DNA of 64,000 bases, from positions 90,409-154,408 of IMG/VR virus record IMGVR_UViG_3300028045_000007. One strand, given 5' to 3'. Below the pieces are notes generated by a model. The model was not told the DNA's origin and did no database searches. It saw only the letters and a program-made list of their open reading frames with translations. The position numbers and the translations under genes are program-made. Source of the DNA: a virus. Below, piece after piece: positions 27,889 to 36,171 of the stretch. How positions within the stretch are numbered: position 1 is the stretch's first letter; every line of letters starts with the position of its first letter.

Positions 27889-28519
27889 AAAAATCTTCCT
27901 AGATGTCGGGTGTAATACTGGTCAGTCTCTTGAGGCTGCACTAGACCATGACTTTGATGTCGTCTATTGTTTTGAGCCGGTGATGGAGTATTGTCAGTCG
28001 TTACAGTCTGGCGTCTTGTCTTCTGATGTCGGTTCTGGCATTGCAGAAAGACCTTACGACCAAACCAGGGTGGTCATTTGTCCCTTTGGACTTTGGGTCA
28101 ATACCGAGCGTATTTCTGTACATAGTCCTCACACAATGGCAGCGTCAGTGTTTGACGACCACCAGGACAGCGAGGGCGGCACCACAGAGTGTCAGTTTGT
28201 CAAGGCTTCCGAGTGGTTACGACATCACATCACCGACGACGATTTTGTTGTCATGAAAATGAATTGTGAGGGTAGCGAGTGTACCATTCTGGACCATCTA
28301 ATGGACAGTGATACTATACACTTGATCGATCACATTATGGTTGATTTTGATGCAATGAAGATTCCGTCCCAACGCCATAGACCGCAGCGTACTATTTGGA
28401 ACCTGAACAATCATGGTGTTGATTACGTGTTCGCCGAGGACGTTATGTGCGGGGCTACCCACCACGATCGTATTTGCTATTGGCTAAAAGAAAAGGTTGA
28501 GGAGATCAATGAACGATAA
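27881..28519 (+). CDS. FkbM-like SAM methyltransferase
   Basis: A 212-residue protein. IFLDVGCNTGQSLEAAL is motif I, VVYCFEPVMEY the acidic strand and VVMKMNCEGSECTIL the FkbM family K-x-D/N-x-E-G-x-E region, then HIMVDF. FkbM enzymes typically O-methylate sugars. It lies between Fcl and Gmd, which supports modification of a fucosylated or related glycan. Confidence 0.72.
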   Translation: MGRKIFLDVGCNTGQSLEAALDHDFDVVYCFEPVMEYCQSLQSGVLSSDVGSGIAERPYDQTRVVICPFGLWVNTERISVHSPHTMAASVFDDHQDSEGGTTECQFVKASEWLRHHITDDDFVVMKMNCEGSECTILDHLMDSDTIHLIDHIMVDFDAMKIPSQRHRPQRTIWNLNNHGVDYVFAEDVMCGATHHDRICYWLKEKVEEINER

Positions 28520-29543
28520 AACAGCAATTGTTACTGGTATTACAGGACAGGACGGATTCTATCTCGCCCACTATCTACTCTCGTTGGGCTATCGTGTCAT
28601 TGGCGTAGTGCGTCGTACGTCCATGCCCACAGACTGTCGTTTACGTACGTTGCGTGGCAGCCCCAATCTACATCTGGTACAGGGAGACGTTACTGACATT
28701 TCCAGTTTACAAAAGGCCGTGCGTGACTTTGCTCCCGATGAGTTCTATCACCTAGGGGCACAGAGTCACGTGGCTATGTCTTGGGAGTATCCCTTGGCCA
28801 CCGCAGACATCACGGGTATTGGCGTACTCAACTGTCTAGAGGCTATTCATACAGAGAAGCCAGACTGTAGATTCTATTTTGCTGGCAGCAGCGAGCAATT
28901 CGGCAATTCGATCGGTAAGCCTATCGAGGGAGAGATTCAGAACTACCTCAATGAAGATTCGCCGATGCATCCCGAGTCTCCTTACGCCGTGAGTAAGGTT
29001 TTCGGATACAATATGACTAGAGTTTATCGTAGGTCGTTCGACATGTTCGCGTCCTGCGGTATTCTGTTTAACCATGAGTCACCGGTTCGAGGTGAAGAAT
29101 TTGTGACTCGCAAAATTACGAGCCAACTGGCTCGTGTGAAGTGGGGATTACAAGAGTACGTTGAGCTTGGCAATATGGACGCCTGCCGTGACTGGGGATT
29201 CGCTGGAGACTATGTGCGTGGTATGCACGCCATACTACAGCACGATGAACCAGATGACTTCGTTCTAGCGACTGGCGAAACCAATTCCGTCAAGACGTTT
29301 TTCCAGAGATGCTGCCAGTGGTTTGATTTAGATCCGGATGAGGTCTATAAGGTCAATCCAAAGTTCATGCGTCCCAAGGACATCAACGTACTATTGGGCG
29401 ATAGCTTGAAAGCACGCAGCACGTTGGGTTGGGAGCCCACTTGTGCGTTCGATCAACTAGTAGACAAGATGTGTCAGTACGACTATCATCTACAGTCGCC
29501 AGATCCAGCTTATACCCGTCAAGCAGACGAGTTTCTATTTTAG
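28509..29543 (+). CDS. gmd: GDP-mannose 4,6-dehydratase
   Basis: A 344-residue extended SDR enzyme. AIVTGITGQDGFYLAHYLL is diagnostic for Gmd (GITGQDG), followed by GVVRRTS, HLGAQSHVAMSWEYP and AGSSEQFG (catalytic S/T-x-E), YAVSKVFGYNMTRVYR (YxxxK), GILFNHESPVRGEEFVTRKI, and DWGFAGDYVRGM. All are strongly conserved in Gmd (about 345 residues). It converts GDP-mannose to GDP-4-keto-6-deoxymannose, the substrate of Fcl. ATG at 28509 has GAGGAG upstream. Confidence 0.92.
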   Translation: MNDKTAIVTGITGQDGFYLAHYLLSLGYRVIGVVRRTSMPTDCRLRTLRGSPNLHLVQGDVTDISSLQKAVRDFAPDEFYHLGAQSHVAMSWEYPLATADITGIGVLNCLEAIHTEKPDCRFYFAGSSEQFGNSIGKPIEGEIQNYLNEDSPMHPESPYAVSKVFGYNMTRVYRRSFDMFASCGILFNHESPVRGEEFVTRKITSQLARVKWGLQEYVELGNMDACRDWGFAGDYVRGMHAILQHDEPDDFVLATGETNSVKTFFQRCCQWFDLDPDEVYKVNPKFMRPKDINVLLGDSLKARSTLGWEPTCAFDQLVDKMCQYDYHLQSPDPAYTRQADEFLF

Positions 29544-29552
29544 GAGGATGAT

Positions 29553-30215
29553 ATGAAAGACCCCGATGAACACACTATTACAGATCGTGAGAAACGTACT
29601 TGGCAAGCCGGTAAGAAGGTTACCAAGCGTGAACGTCCAGAGCTAACAGTAGAACAACGCCTTCAGTTTTTGGATCTATTCGTAAAGATGGCTTCACAAG
29701 CCACGTTTGAGCGTATCCTTGGACTAGAGTCTAAAGACGTTGAGTACTATCGTCAGTTCTTTAATATAGAAAGCCATGATGAAGCACGTATTCTACTACG
29801 TAAGCTTCGTCAGGAGAACGAAGAAGGTCGCGAGGCCGCTATTGTTGCAGAAACGAAACTGGCTCGTGAGGCGGAGGTTACTGCTCAGCGACGACTCAGT
29901 GAGATGGAAGCAAGACGTAATAGAGAACGTCCAATCCACGAAGTTGATGCTAACAAGATCAAACAAGAGGATGCCGAGCGTCAGCGTCGTTTTGCCGACC
30001 AACAAGAGAAGCTCGAAGAGCCCAAGCAGAAGTGGCAGCTACCAATGGAAGGTACGTTGATACAGCGTGAAGAGCAAGTTGATCGTTTTCGTCGTGCCAT
30101 TACCAACCACGGTTATACCTTCGTTCGTAATACGTACGGAGCCACTCCGCAACAAGTAAGACATGAGGCGGGACGACTGGGCCTGAAAATCAATTGGGAT
30201 CTTGTTCGTCGCTAA
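29553..30215 (+). CDS. Coiled-coil protein with C-terminal HTH-like region
   Basis: A 220-residue protein behind a strong AGGAGG site. Residues about 85-160 are a highly charged helix (EEGREAAIVAETKLAREAE and similar), likely coiled coil. The last 45 residues (about 177-220) could form a helix-turn-helix of DNA-binding type (ITNHGYTFVRNTYGATPQQV). It ends at the TAATG junction with the nuclease-like gene, suggesting the two work together. Family not recognised. Confidence 0.5.
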   Translation: MKDPDEHTITDREKRTWQAGKKVTKRERPELTVEQRLQFLDLFVKMASQATFERILGLESKDVEYYRQFFNIESHDEARILLRKLRQENEEGREAAIVAETKLAREAEVTAQRRLSEMEARRNRERPIHEVDANKIKQEDAERQRRFADQQEKLEEPKQKWQLPMEGTLIQREEQVDRFRRAITNHGYTFVRNTYGATPQQVRHEAGRLGLKINWDLVRR

Positions 30216-30937
30216 TGAAGCTCACCAAGGAGTCTTTGGAGAAACTGTATAGCTCCATGTCCATTGATGAGATGGCTGCCCACCTCGATATGGCAAAGTC
30301 TACGTTATACTATCATATGCGTAAGCTAGGTGTAACCCGTCGCTCAAAGAGCGACGCCCAACGTCAACACCTGAAGAATGCTCCGCATCAGAGGTCTGGC
30401 AAGAGTCATTCTACTGATGCGAAGGCACGTATTGCCGATGGCACGAGACGTTTCTGGGAATCGCCAGAAGGTCGTGAACAAAAGAAGCAACTAGGGACAC
30501 TACGTCGTAACGAATGGAAGAAACGTTCTGCTCGTCAGCGTTCTGCTGCGATACGTCGTCTACAGTCTGCTGCACGACCTGGACCTGGGGAATTGTCTCG
30601 TTTCGGCACGAAGCTCGCGGCGTTTTTGGAGGAACGCGAGGAAGTAAAAACGGGGATCAAGCTGACAGCCAGTCACATCTCTGACATTATTCTAGTAGAC
30701 CGCAAGGTAGTGATCGAGCTACTGCTTCCCATTAGTGTTTATGGCGAGCGTCAAGAACAGAAGACGGAGGCACGGTATGACAAGCTCACATTAGAACTTG
30801 TGAGTGCTGGCTATCGCGTAGTGGTTATAGAGGATCGTTCCAACTCATTATCTAGGGCGAGGTGTGAACGAGTTTACGATGAGTTACTGAAGTTTTTCGA
30901 CGACACGAGTGTACAACGATTGACCGTGGTGTCATAA
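30215..30937 (+). CDS. Putative homing-endonuclease-like protein with HTH and PD-(D/E)XK-like core
   Basis: A 240-residue basic protein. The N-terminus (SMSIDEMAAHLDMAKSTLYY) is a helix-turn-helix. Residues about 55-95 resemble NUMOD3 repeats of homing endonucleases (SGKSHSTDAKARIADGTRRF). The C-terminal part has IILVDRKVVIELLLPI, a D-x(n)-E core, then a GYRVVVIED strand, reminiscent of DUF559/Vsr-like nucleases. The combination suggests a free-standing homing endonuclease or mobile restriction-like enzyme. The function is inferred and the catalytic lysine is not certain. Confidence 0.5.
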   Translation: MKLTKESLEKLYSSMSIDEMAAHLDMAKSTLYYHMRKLGVTRRSKSDAQRQHLKNAPHQRSGKSHSTDAKARIADGTRRFWESPEGREQKKQLGTLRRNEWKKRSARQRSAAIRRLQSAARPGPGELSRFGTKLAAFLEEREEVKTGIKLTASHISDIILVDRKVVIELLLPISVYGERQEQKTEARYDKLTLELVSAGYRVVVIEDRSNSLSRARCERVYDELLKFFDDTSVQRLTVVS

Positions 30938-30938
30938 T
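30910..30938 (+). promoter_or_regulatory. Predicted leaderless promoter for the Rad52-like gene
   Basis: TGTACA (30910-30915), 17-base spacer, CATAAT (30933-30938), then exactly 6 bases to the ATG at 30945. The spacer contains TTGACC, ACCGTGGT and GTCA elements that form a short imperfect inverted repeat (TGAC N6 GTCA). No Shine-Dalgarno precedes the ATG. The -35 is weak (4 of 6), so confidence is moderate and rests partly on the shared 6-base geometry with three other promoters. Confidence 0.4.
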
Positions 30939-30944
30939 AGAAGT

Positions 30945-31628
30945 ATGAGTAGAGAAATCAAAGACCTGTTTACGACTGACTGGGAAGCCGAGTTAATCGC
31001 TGGCGAAACTGTCGAGCGTTCTGAGGGACGCGATAAGTTTCGTGTGGTATTGCTGGCTGGCTTACAACGCCTTGCTCGCGAAGCTGGCATAGTAGGACAA
31101 AACTGTGTCATTCAGACTCCTGGCGAGACGATGGTGCAGGCTATTTTTACGTCACGGTTTATTGTACACAACGACGACAACACTCATCATGTTGTTGATT
31201 TTGTTGGTACTGCTGACTGCAATAAGAACAATACCTCAGGTAAGTTTGCCAGTTATCCCACTGCCGTAGCAGAGTCACGTGCAGAAGCACGTTGCTTACG
31301 GAAGGCACTTGGTATTCGTATGCTATCGTCTGAAGAGGTAGGATTTCGTGAAGGGTTTAGTGAGATCGAGGCTTCTCCAACGGGCAAGGCCGACACTCAG
31401 CTTGTTAAAGCTATCCAAACACTCTGCGATTCCCGCAAGATAGACATTGTACAAGTCCTCGAAGAAGTTATCGAGGGAGACCGTGCTTCCACCATTTTTG
31501 AGTTGAGTGAACTCACTACGGAAGAGGCACAGCGTGCCATGTCATGGCTTAATGGTCAGAAGCCGCACAAGAAAGAAATGACCGCTCAAGAAAAGCGAGA
31601 CGCTCGCAAAAAGGAACTACAATCATGA
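30945..31628 (+). CDS. Putative Rad52-like annealing protein
   Basis: A 227-residue protein. The first 130 residues are globular, with KFRVVLLAGLQRLAREAGI, VVDFVGTADCN and SYPTAVAESRAEARCLRKAL, a pattern seen in phage Rad52/DdrA-like proteins (conserved A-x-x-R-A-x-x-R-x-L helix). Residues about 145-205 look like a helical C-terminal domain, and the end is basic. It is followed by a zinc-ribbon gene and dut. A recombination role is plausible, but the homology is only suggestive. Confidence 0.45.
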   Translation: MSREIKDLFTTDWEAELIAGETVERSEGRDKFRVVLLAGLQRLAREAGIVGQNCVIQTPGETMVQAIFTSRFIVHNDDNTHHVVDFVGTADCNKNNTSGKFASYPTAVAESRAEARCLRKALGIRMLSSEEVGFREGFSEIEASPTGKADTQLVKAIQTLCDSRKIDIVQVLEEVIEGDRASTIFELSELTTEEAQRAMSWLNGQKPHKKEMTAQEKRDARKKELQS

Positions 31629-31933
31629 AGGTTACTGTACAATCAGGTAATGTTACCGTTGAAGCCGAAGGGCAAAAAGAACTGTTTGAAACCCTAGCGA
31701 CATATCAGGAGGTTTTTGGCATCTCTTCATGCAAGGGATGCAAGGGCACTAACCTCCGGTACGTTGTTCGCAAGAAGGAAGACGGCAAGAAGAAGACACA
31801 CACGTACTATGAACTCCAGTGTCAAGAGTGTCGTGCCAAGCTCCCCTTTGGGCAGCACGTCGATCAGCCCACCCTGTTTCCCAAGAATTGGATTCGTTGG
31901 GATCGCGACAACAATCAAGAGGTAGAACTGTAG
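31625..31933 (+). CDS. Zinc-ribbon protein
   Basis: A 102-residue protein with CKGCKGTNLRYVV and QCQECRAKLPFG, two CxxC knuckles about 30 residues apart that form a zinc ribbon. The end is basic and aromatic (FPKNWIRWD). It overlaps the Rad52-like gene by 4 bases and the dut start by 1. It may be an accessory to the recombination protein. Function unknown. Confidence 0.55.
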   Translation: MKVTVQSGNVTVEAEGQKELFETLATYQEVFGISSCKGCKGTNLRYVVRKKEDGKKKTHTYYELQCQECRAKLPFGQHVDQPTLFPKNWIRWDRDNNQEVEL

Positions 31934-32421
31934 TGCCTGTCCTTTCTGTATATCCCACGGGGCCAGACTCTAAAATGCCTACCCAGTCAACAACTAGGGC
32001 ACAGTGTATTGATTTCTATGCTGCCGAAGACGCCGTAATTGATCCAGGCCAAACCGTTCTGGTTGACCTCGGCGTCAAGGTGGTTCTGCCTGAGGGATAT
32101 GGACTGGAATTTCGAGAACGTTCCGGTCTTGCCGTCAAGGGGATTATCATTGGTGGTGGGATTATTGATGAAGACTATCATGGCACACTCAAGGCGATCG
32201 TGCGATATATGACTTCTATTCCTCCCGTCACGGGTGCAGCGGTACCCGAGTTCAATCCCGTGATTGTCAAAGCTGGCGACAAGATTGTGCAGGCGGAACT
32301 AGTGAAGAGAATCCCGATTGAGATTCGATGCATTAACGAAGGTGCTCTCCAGCGAGCAATAGACCATTCCCAAAGAGGCGAAAAAGGATTTGGTAGCACA
32401 GATGAAAATCCCGAATCGTAA
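31933..32421 (+). CDS. dut: dUTPase (trimeric type)
   Basis: A 162-residue protein starting at GTG in a TAGTGC junction. Longer in-frame starts lie inside the previous gene. Motifs appear in order: CIDFYAAED (motif I, degenerate), RSGLAVKG (II), GGIIDEDYHG (III, with the catalytic aspartate), VKAGDKIVQAELVKR (IV) and RGEKGFGSTDE (V, the glycine-rich tail). It hydrolyses dUTP to dUMP, limiting uracil in DNA and feeding ThyX. A family 4 uracil-DNA glycosylase is also encoded (49574-50167). Confidence 0.85.
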   Translation: MPVLSVYPTGPDSKMPTQSTTRAQCIDFYAAEDAVIDPGQTVLVDLGVKVVLPEGYGLEFRERSGLAVKGIIIGGGIIDEDYHGTLKAIVRYMTSIPPVTGAAVPEFNPVIVKAGDKIVQAELVKRIPIEIRCINEGALQRAIDHSQRGEKGFGSTDENPES

Positions 32422-32692
32422 ACCTGTAGACAAGCGTGCTTTTCAGTGTCCGCAGTGCAATAAGATGCGTATGGTACGCGACCTCGATCACGAGGTAAGT
32501 ACTGTCAAACAGGATTACAAAACACGCGATGGCAGTACTATTTCTCTGATCGTAGACATTTGCGACTACTGTCAACATCGTAACCAGAAGAAGTATTTCG
32601 AGCCCACGCGGGCGGATCTGCGTCGTGCCATTAAAGCAATGCACACGAAGGCCGAACTGTCAGAAGAGGAGACCCTAGAAGATCTATTGTAA
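32402..32692 (+). CDS. Zinc-finger-like protein of unknown function
   Basis: A 96-residue protein; the ATG at 32402 overlaps dut by 20 bases, with a weak AAAGGA site. FQCPQCNKMRMV and VDICDYCQHRNQ provide two CxxC pairs for a zinc ribbon. The charged C-terminus contains an EEETLEDLL helix. It lies between dut and the FAD protein. No recognised family. Confidence 0.5.
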   Translation: MKIPNRKPVDKRAFQCPQCNKMRMVRDLDHEVSTVKQDYKTRDGSTISLIVDICDYCQHRNQKKYFEPTRADLRRAIKAMHTKAELSEEETLEDLL

Positions 32693-33924
32693 TGGCTCAA
32701 CATAACAACTATTGGTTCGGCACACGCCCGACGCGACAATCTGTTTCGTCGGGCCTTATTCGCACTGTAGATACACTCATCATCGGTGGTGGCATTGCTG
32801 GGATAACCTTATTGGGTCGCCTTATCGGTAGCGGCGTTACTAATACGTATCTCGTTGAAGATAGCACTGTCGGTTACCATGCTTCTGGTCGCAGTGCTGG
32901 TCAACTCATGTTACGTGGCGGCGAACTGTTCTCGCAAATGCCCCAGAAAGATGGCATCGAGTATTTACAGTTTATGATTGATAACAATCAGCGATTCATA
33001 AACGGACTCCGTAACACAAAGTCCGATACGGATTTACGTGAGTCTGGTGGGTTGAGACTTGCTACCACGCACGAAGAATTTGAGTTGCTCAAACAAGAGT
33101 CCGAGTTTATTTTACAACACGGTAACATAGACTGTCCCATCCTGACGACCAGCGAACTCAAGACGTTTTTTCCCCACAATTGTGGCTTCACTGGTGGAAT
33201 ATATGTGCCTACCGAGGCGACGTGTAACCCGTATAAGGTTGTGAACGAATTGCGGGAACTTATTGAGGACAAAGGAGCTAGGGTGCTTACGGGTTGTTGT
33301 GTAGATGATGTTATACGCAACCCCGACGATAGTTTCAGTGTGTCAATTCGTCACAAGGGCACCATCAAAGCGAAGCGAATAGTGTATTGTATGGGAGCAT
33401 ATACCTCAGAACTGTTGCCCGAACTGGCGGAGTATACAGAAAGCTTTAGAGGTCAAATGATTGCTACCGACACCTTGGAAGATAGCGTGCTACAGTCATT
33501 GCCTCAGATGAGCGTTACGTATAACCACGGCAATGAATATTGGCGTCTGTATGCTGGCCGACTATTGGCTGGTGGCATGCGTCATTCTATTCGCGGTGCT
33601 CAAGTGGGCATTAGCGATGACGGCGAGTTCAGTCCTGCGGTGTATGATAGGCTACGTCAGTTCATTAAGGACACGTTGCCGGTCACTAAAAGAGTCAAAT
33701 TTACGCACGTATGGTCTGGTGTAATGAGTAAAACACTGGACCAATTGCCGTTAATTGGTTCGCTTCCTGGTCGTCCCAACGAATTTGTATTTACCTGCTT
33801 CAATGGCTATGGCTATAGCCACGTTATGCATGGTAGTATGATTTTAAAGGACATCGTAATCAATGGCGAGTCAATGCGTCCTGGTGCCCGGCTATTCGAT
33901 CCCGCGAGGTTTAATCATGCTTGA
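32692..33924 (+). CDS. FAD-dependent amine oxidase-like protein (DAO family)
   Basis: A 410-residue flavoprotein of the D-amino acid oxidase superfamily. TLIIGGGIAGITLLGRLIG is the dinucleotide-binding GxGxxG, YHASGRSAGQ the family S/G-R-N/S-A-G segment, and KFTHVWSGVMSKTLDQLPLIG plus NGYGYSHVMHG the C-terminal FAD-contact motifs. Known members oxidise secondary or primary amines such as glycine, sarcosine or gamma-glutamylputrescine, and some modify tRNA. Such a gene is rare in phages. Position between dut and RNR does not reveal the substrate. Confidence 0.72.
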   Translation: MAQHNNYWFGTRPTRQSVSSGLIRTVDTLIIGGGIAGITLLGRLIGSGVTNTYLVEDSTVGYHASGRSAGQLMLRGGELFSQMPQKDGIEYLQFMIDNNQRFINGLRNTKSDTDLRESGGLRLATTHEEFELLKQESEFILQHGNIDCPILTTSELKTFFPHNCGFTGGIYVPTEATCNPYKVVNELRELIEDKGARVLTGCCVDDVIRNPDDSFSVSIRHKGTIKAKRIVYCMGAYTSELLPELAEYTESFRGQMIATDTLEDSVLQSLPQMSVTYNHGNEYWRLYAGRLLAGGMRHSIRGAQVGISDDGEFSPAVYDRLRQFIKDTLPVTKRVKFTHVWSGVMSKTLDQLPLIGSLPGRPNEFVFTCFNGYGYSHVMHGSMILKDIVINGESMRPGARLFDPARFNHA

Positions 33925-35812
33925 GTTGGGCAAATTACAACACGAAATTTTCGACAAACGATACGCCATGCCAGACGAGACCGAGTGGTCTCAATTAGCC
34001 AAGAGGGTTGGTGACAACATCGCCCTCATGGAGTTAAATGGCCTTGCTTCTGAGTGGAGCAAGAAATTCCGAGAGGTAATTGCCGCTGGCGACTTTATGC
34101 CAGGAGGACGCATCCTCTTTGGTGCTGGTCGCAGACAGTTCAATATGCTTAACTGTTTTAGGCTACACCCAGAAGATACTGTCGAGAGCATCGGCAACGC
34201 CATGCGAGATACCTATCTTATTTCGTGTGGAGGTGGCGGGATTGGCTATAACTTCTCTGATATTCGGCCCAAGGGTGACGACATTCAGAACATTCGCTGG
34301 TCTGCTCCCGGTGTTGTGTCAGTCATTAAAATGAAAAACGAGGTAGGGGATCATGTACGTAGCGGCAAGAATCGTCGCACTGCCCTTATAGCTATCCTCA
34401 ATGTCACCCATCCAGACCTATTCGATTTTCTGCACGTTAAGCTAGATCTAGCACAGCTTGCCAATTTCAATATTTCTGTTGGCATTACCAATGAGTTCAT
34501 TGATGCCGTCAAGAAGAACAAGAAGTGGCATTTCAAGTTTAACGGTCGTCGTTATTACACGTACGAGATTGATCGAGCGACCCCTACTGGTGGCCGTCCT
34601 AAGATCGAGACGATTCGTGTTACAGCACTCAACGAAGAGGATGCTCTTGGCCGAGCACGAGCTTATTGCCGTATAAGCGAAAAAGATCGGCTTGAAAATG
34701 TCCGCATGTACGATCTGTACGCTCGCGAGATTTGGGATACGATCATCACGAACAGTTGCGAGAGCGGCGAGCCGGGCATATACAATATCGATTTCGCCAA
34801 TAGATATACGAACGTGTCGTATTTCGAGAGCTTGGACGCTCCCAATCCATGTGGCGAAATTCCCCTGCCTCCATACGGGAACTGCTGCCTGGGGCATATC
34901 AATCTGTCTCACATGTACAACCCCAAGACCAACGACGTACAATGGAAGAAGTTGGCGGCGACCATCCGTACCGCAGTACGATTCCTAGACGACGTACTCA
35001 GCGTTAACCACTACCCCATCCCCGAGTGCAAGACCGTTGGTGAGCGTTCCCGCCGGATTGGCTTGGGCGTGACTGGTTTACACTATCTTCTTTTGAAGTT
35101 GGGATACGTATACGGTGATGAGAAGTGCCTAGAATTCTTAGATCGATTGTTCGCGACCATTCGCAATGAAGCATATAAAGCTTCTATTGATCTTGCCAGG
35201 GAGAAGGGAGCCTTCCCCGCGTTCGACGTAGACAAGTACTCTCAGGAGGAGTTTTTCCAGCAGTTGCCTCCACGCATTCAGAATTCCATTAAGAAATATG
35301 GCATTCGCAATGCTGTCATGTTGACTATTGCTCCGTGCGGCACCAACAGTATGGTACTGGGCGTCTCCTCTGGTATTGAGCCAATTTATGCACCCGTGTA
35401 CATGCGTCGCTTCCTAGACGGCAATGTGTGGCGTGAGGAATACGTGGCCGACCCGCTATTCTCGGAGTTCTATAGGGGAGGGAAGGACTACTCTCATTTT
35501 GTAGGTACCCACGATATTACCCCTGAAGTACATATTCAGGTACAAGGCACGATCCAAAAATACGTTGACTCCTCTATATCGAAGACTATTAATCTACCTG
35601 AGGACTTCACGCCCGATACGTTAGGCGATGTGATCTTGGAACACGTCGAATACGTCAAGGGATTAACCGTGTATCGTACTGGCTCGAAAGGCATGGAGCC
35701 CTTCACGTCTATCGATACGTCGTCTCCTGAAAAACTACAACAGGCTATGGAGCAGGCCGATACTGGCCTTGAGTCTAATGATGCTTGTCGTAGTGGCTCT
35801 TGTGAACTGTAA
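33917..35812 (+). CDS. nrdJ: Class II (adenosylcobalamin-dependent) ribonucleotide reductase
   Basis: A 631-residue protein; the ATG at 33917 overlaps the FAD gene by 8 bases. NPCGEIPLPPYGNC carries the active-site N-x-C-x-E, and MLTIAPCGTNSMVLG the later thiyl region. The C-terminus ends CRSGSCEL, the redox-active cysteine pair that receives electrons from thioredoxin. No separate beta subunit is encoded nearby and the length matches class II, so cobalamin dependence is likely. It makes deoxynucleotides for phage replication and stands upstream of ThyX. Confidence 0.82.
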   Translation: MLELGKLQHEIFDKRYAMPDETEWSQLAKRVGDNIALMELNGLASEWSKKFREVIAAGDFMPGGRILFGAGRRQFNMLNCFRLHPEDTVESIGNAMRDTYLISCGGGGIGYNFSDIRPKGDDIQNIRWSAPGVVSVIKMKNEVGDHVRSGKNRRTALIAILNVTHPDLFDFLHVKLDLAQLANFNISVGITNEFIDAVKKNKKWHFKFNGRRYYTYEIDRATPTGGRPKIETIRVTALNEEDALGRARAYCRISEKDRLENVRMYDLYAREIWDTIITNSCESGEPGIYNIDFANRYTNVSYFESLDAPNPCGEIPLPPYGNCCLGHINLSHMYNPKTNDVQWKKLAATIRTAVRFLDDVLSVNHYPIPECKTVGERSRRIGLGVTGLHYLLLKLGYVYGDEKCLEFLDRLFATIRNEAYKASIDLAREKGAFPAFDVDKYSQEEFFQQLPPRIQNSIKKYGIRNAVMLTIAPCGTNSMVLGVSSGIEPIYAPVYMRRFLDGNVWREEYVADPLFSEFYRGGKDYSHFVGTHDITPEVHIQVQGTIQKYVDSSISKTINLPEDFTPDTLGDVILEHVEYVKGLTVYRTGSKGMEPFTSIDTSSPEKLQQAMEQADTGLESNDACRSGSCEL

Positions 35813-35827
35813 AATATCGAAGAAGTG

Positions 35828-35856
35828 ATGACACTAACGCACGTCGTGCGTATAAT
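35828..35856 (+). promoter_or_regulatory. Predicted leaderless promoter with perfect palindrome in the spacer
   Basis: ATGACA (35828-35833, 5 of 6 to consensus), 17-base spacer, perfect TATAAT (35851-35856), then exactly 6 bases to the ATG at 35863. The spacer holds a perfect 7-base inverted repeat around one central base (ACGCACG T CGTGCGT, 35837-35851). This is a natural position for a dimeric repressor. No Shine-Dalgarno is seen, so transcription would begin at or next to the ATG. Confidence 0.65.
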
Positions 35857-35862
35857 ACTGCT

Positions 35863-36168
35863 ATGACACAACCCAAGCCCAAAGAGAAGTTTGTTTTTAC
35901 CCACCCCAAAGACGAAGACGGTAACGATATCCTGTTCCGCTTTATGTTGACGCTAGATCGCAAGATCAGTAGTCTCGGCAAGACGTTGCCCGATTCGATT
36001 GGTACCATCGACGGCATTGATGCCGTAGTGCCCCAAGTAGGCATGTATACAATGGAGATTGCTATCGCTCGCACTTTCGATCCGGCAGAGGTCATTGAGG
36101 AAATCAAGAGACGTTTGAAGGATGTTTTGAGCGACATCATTCGTCCCAATAAAGAACTCATCGTTTAG
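35863..36168 (+). CDS. Hypothetical protein behind a strong promoter
   Basis: A 101-residue mixed alpha/beta protein with a hydrophobic core segment (GMYTMEIAIARTF) and a helical basic/acidic C-terminus (VIEEIKRRLKDVL). It lies directly after a strong predicted promoter and three bases before ThyX. No family is recognised. Confidence 0.55.
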   Translation: MTQPKPKEKFVFTHPKDEDGNDILFRFMLTLDRKISSLGKTLPDSIGTIDGIDAVVPQVGMYTMEIAIARTFDPAEVIEEIKRRLKDVLSDIIRPNKELIV

Positions 36169-36171
36169 ACT

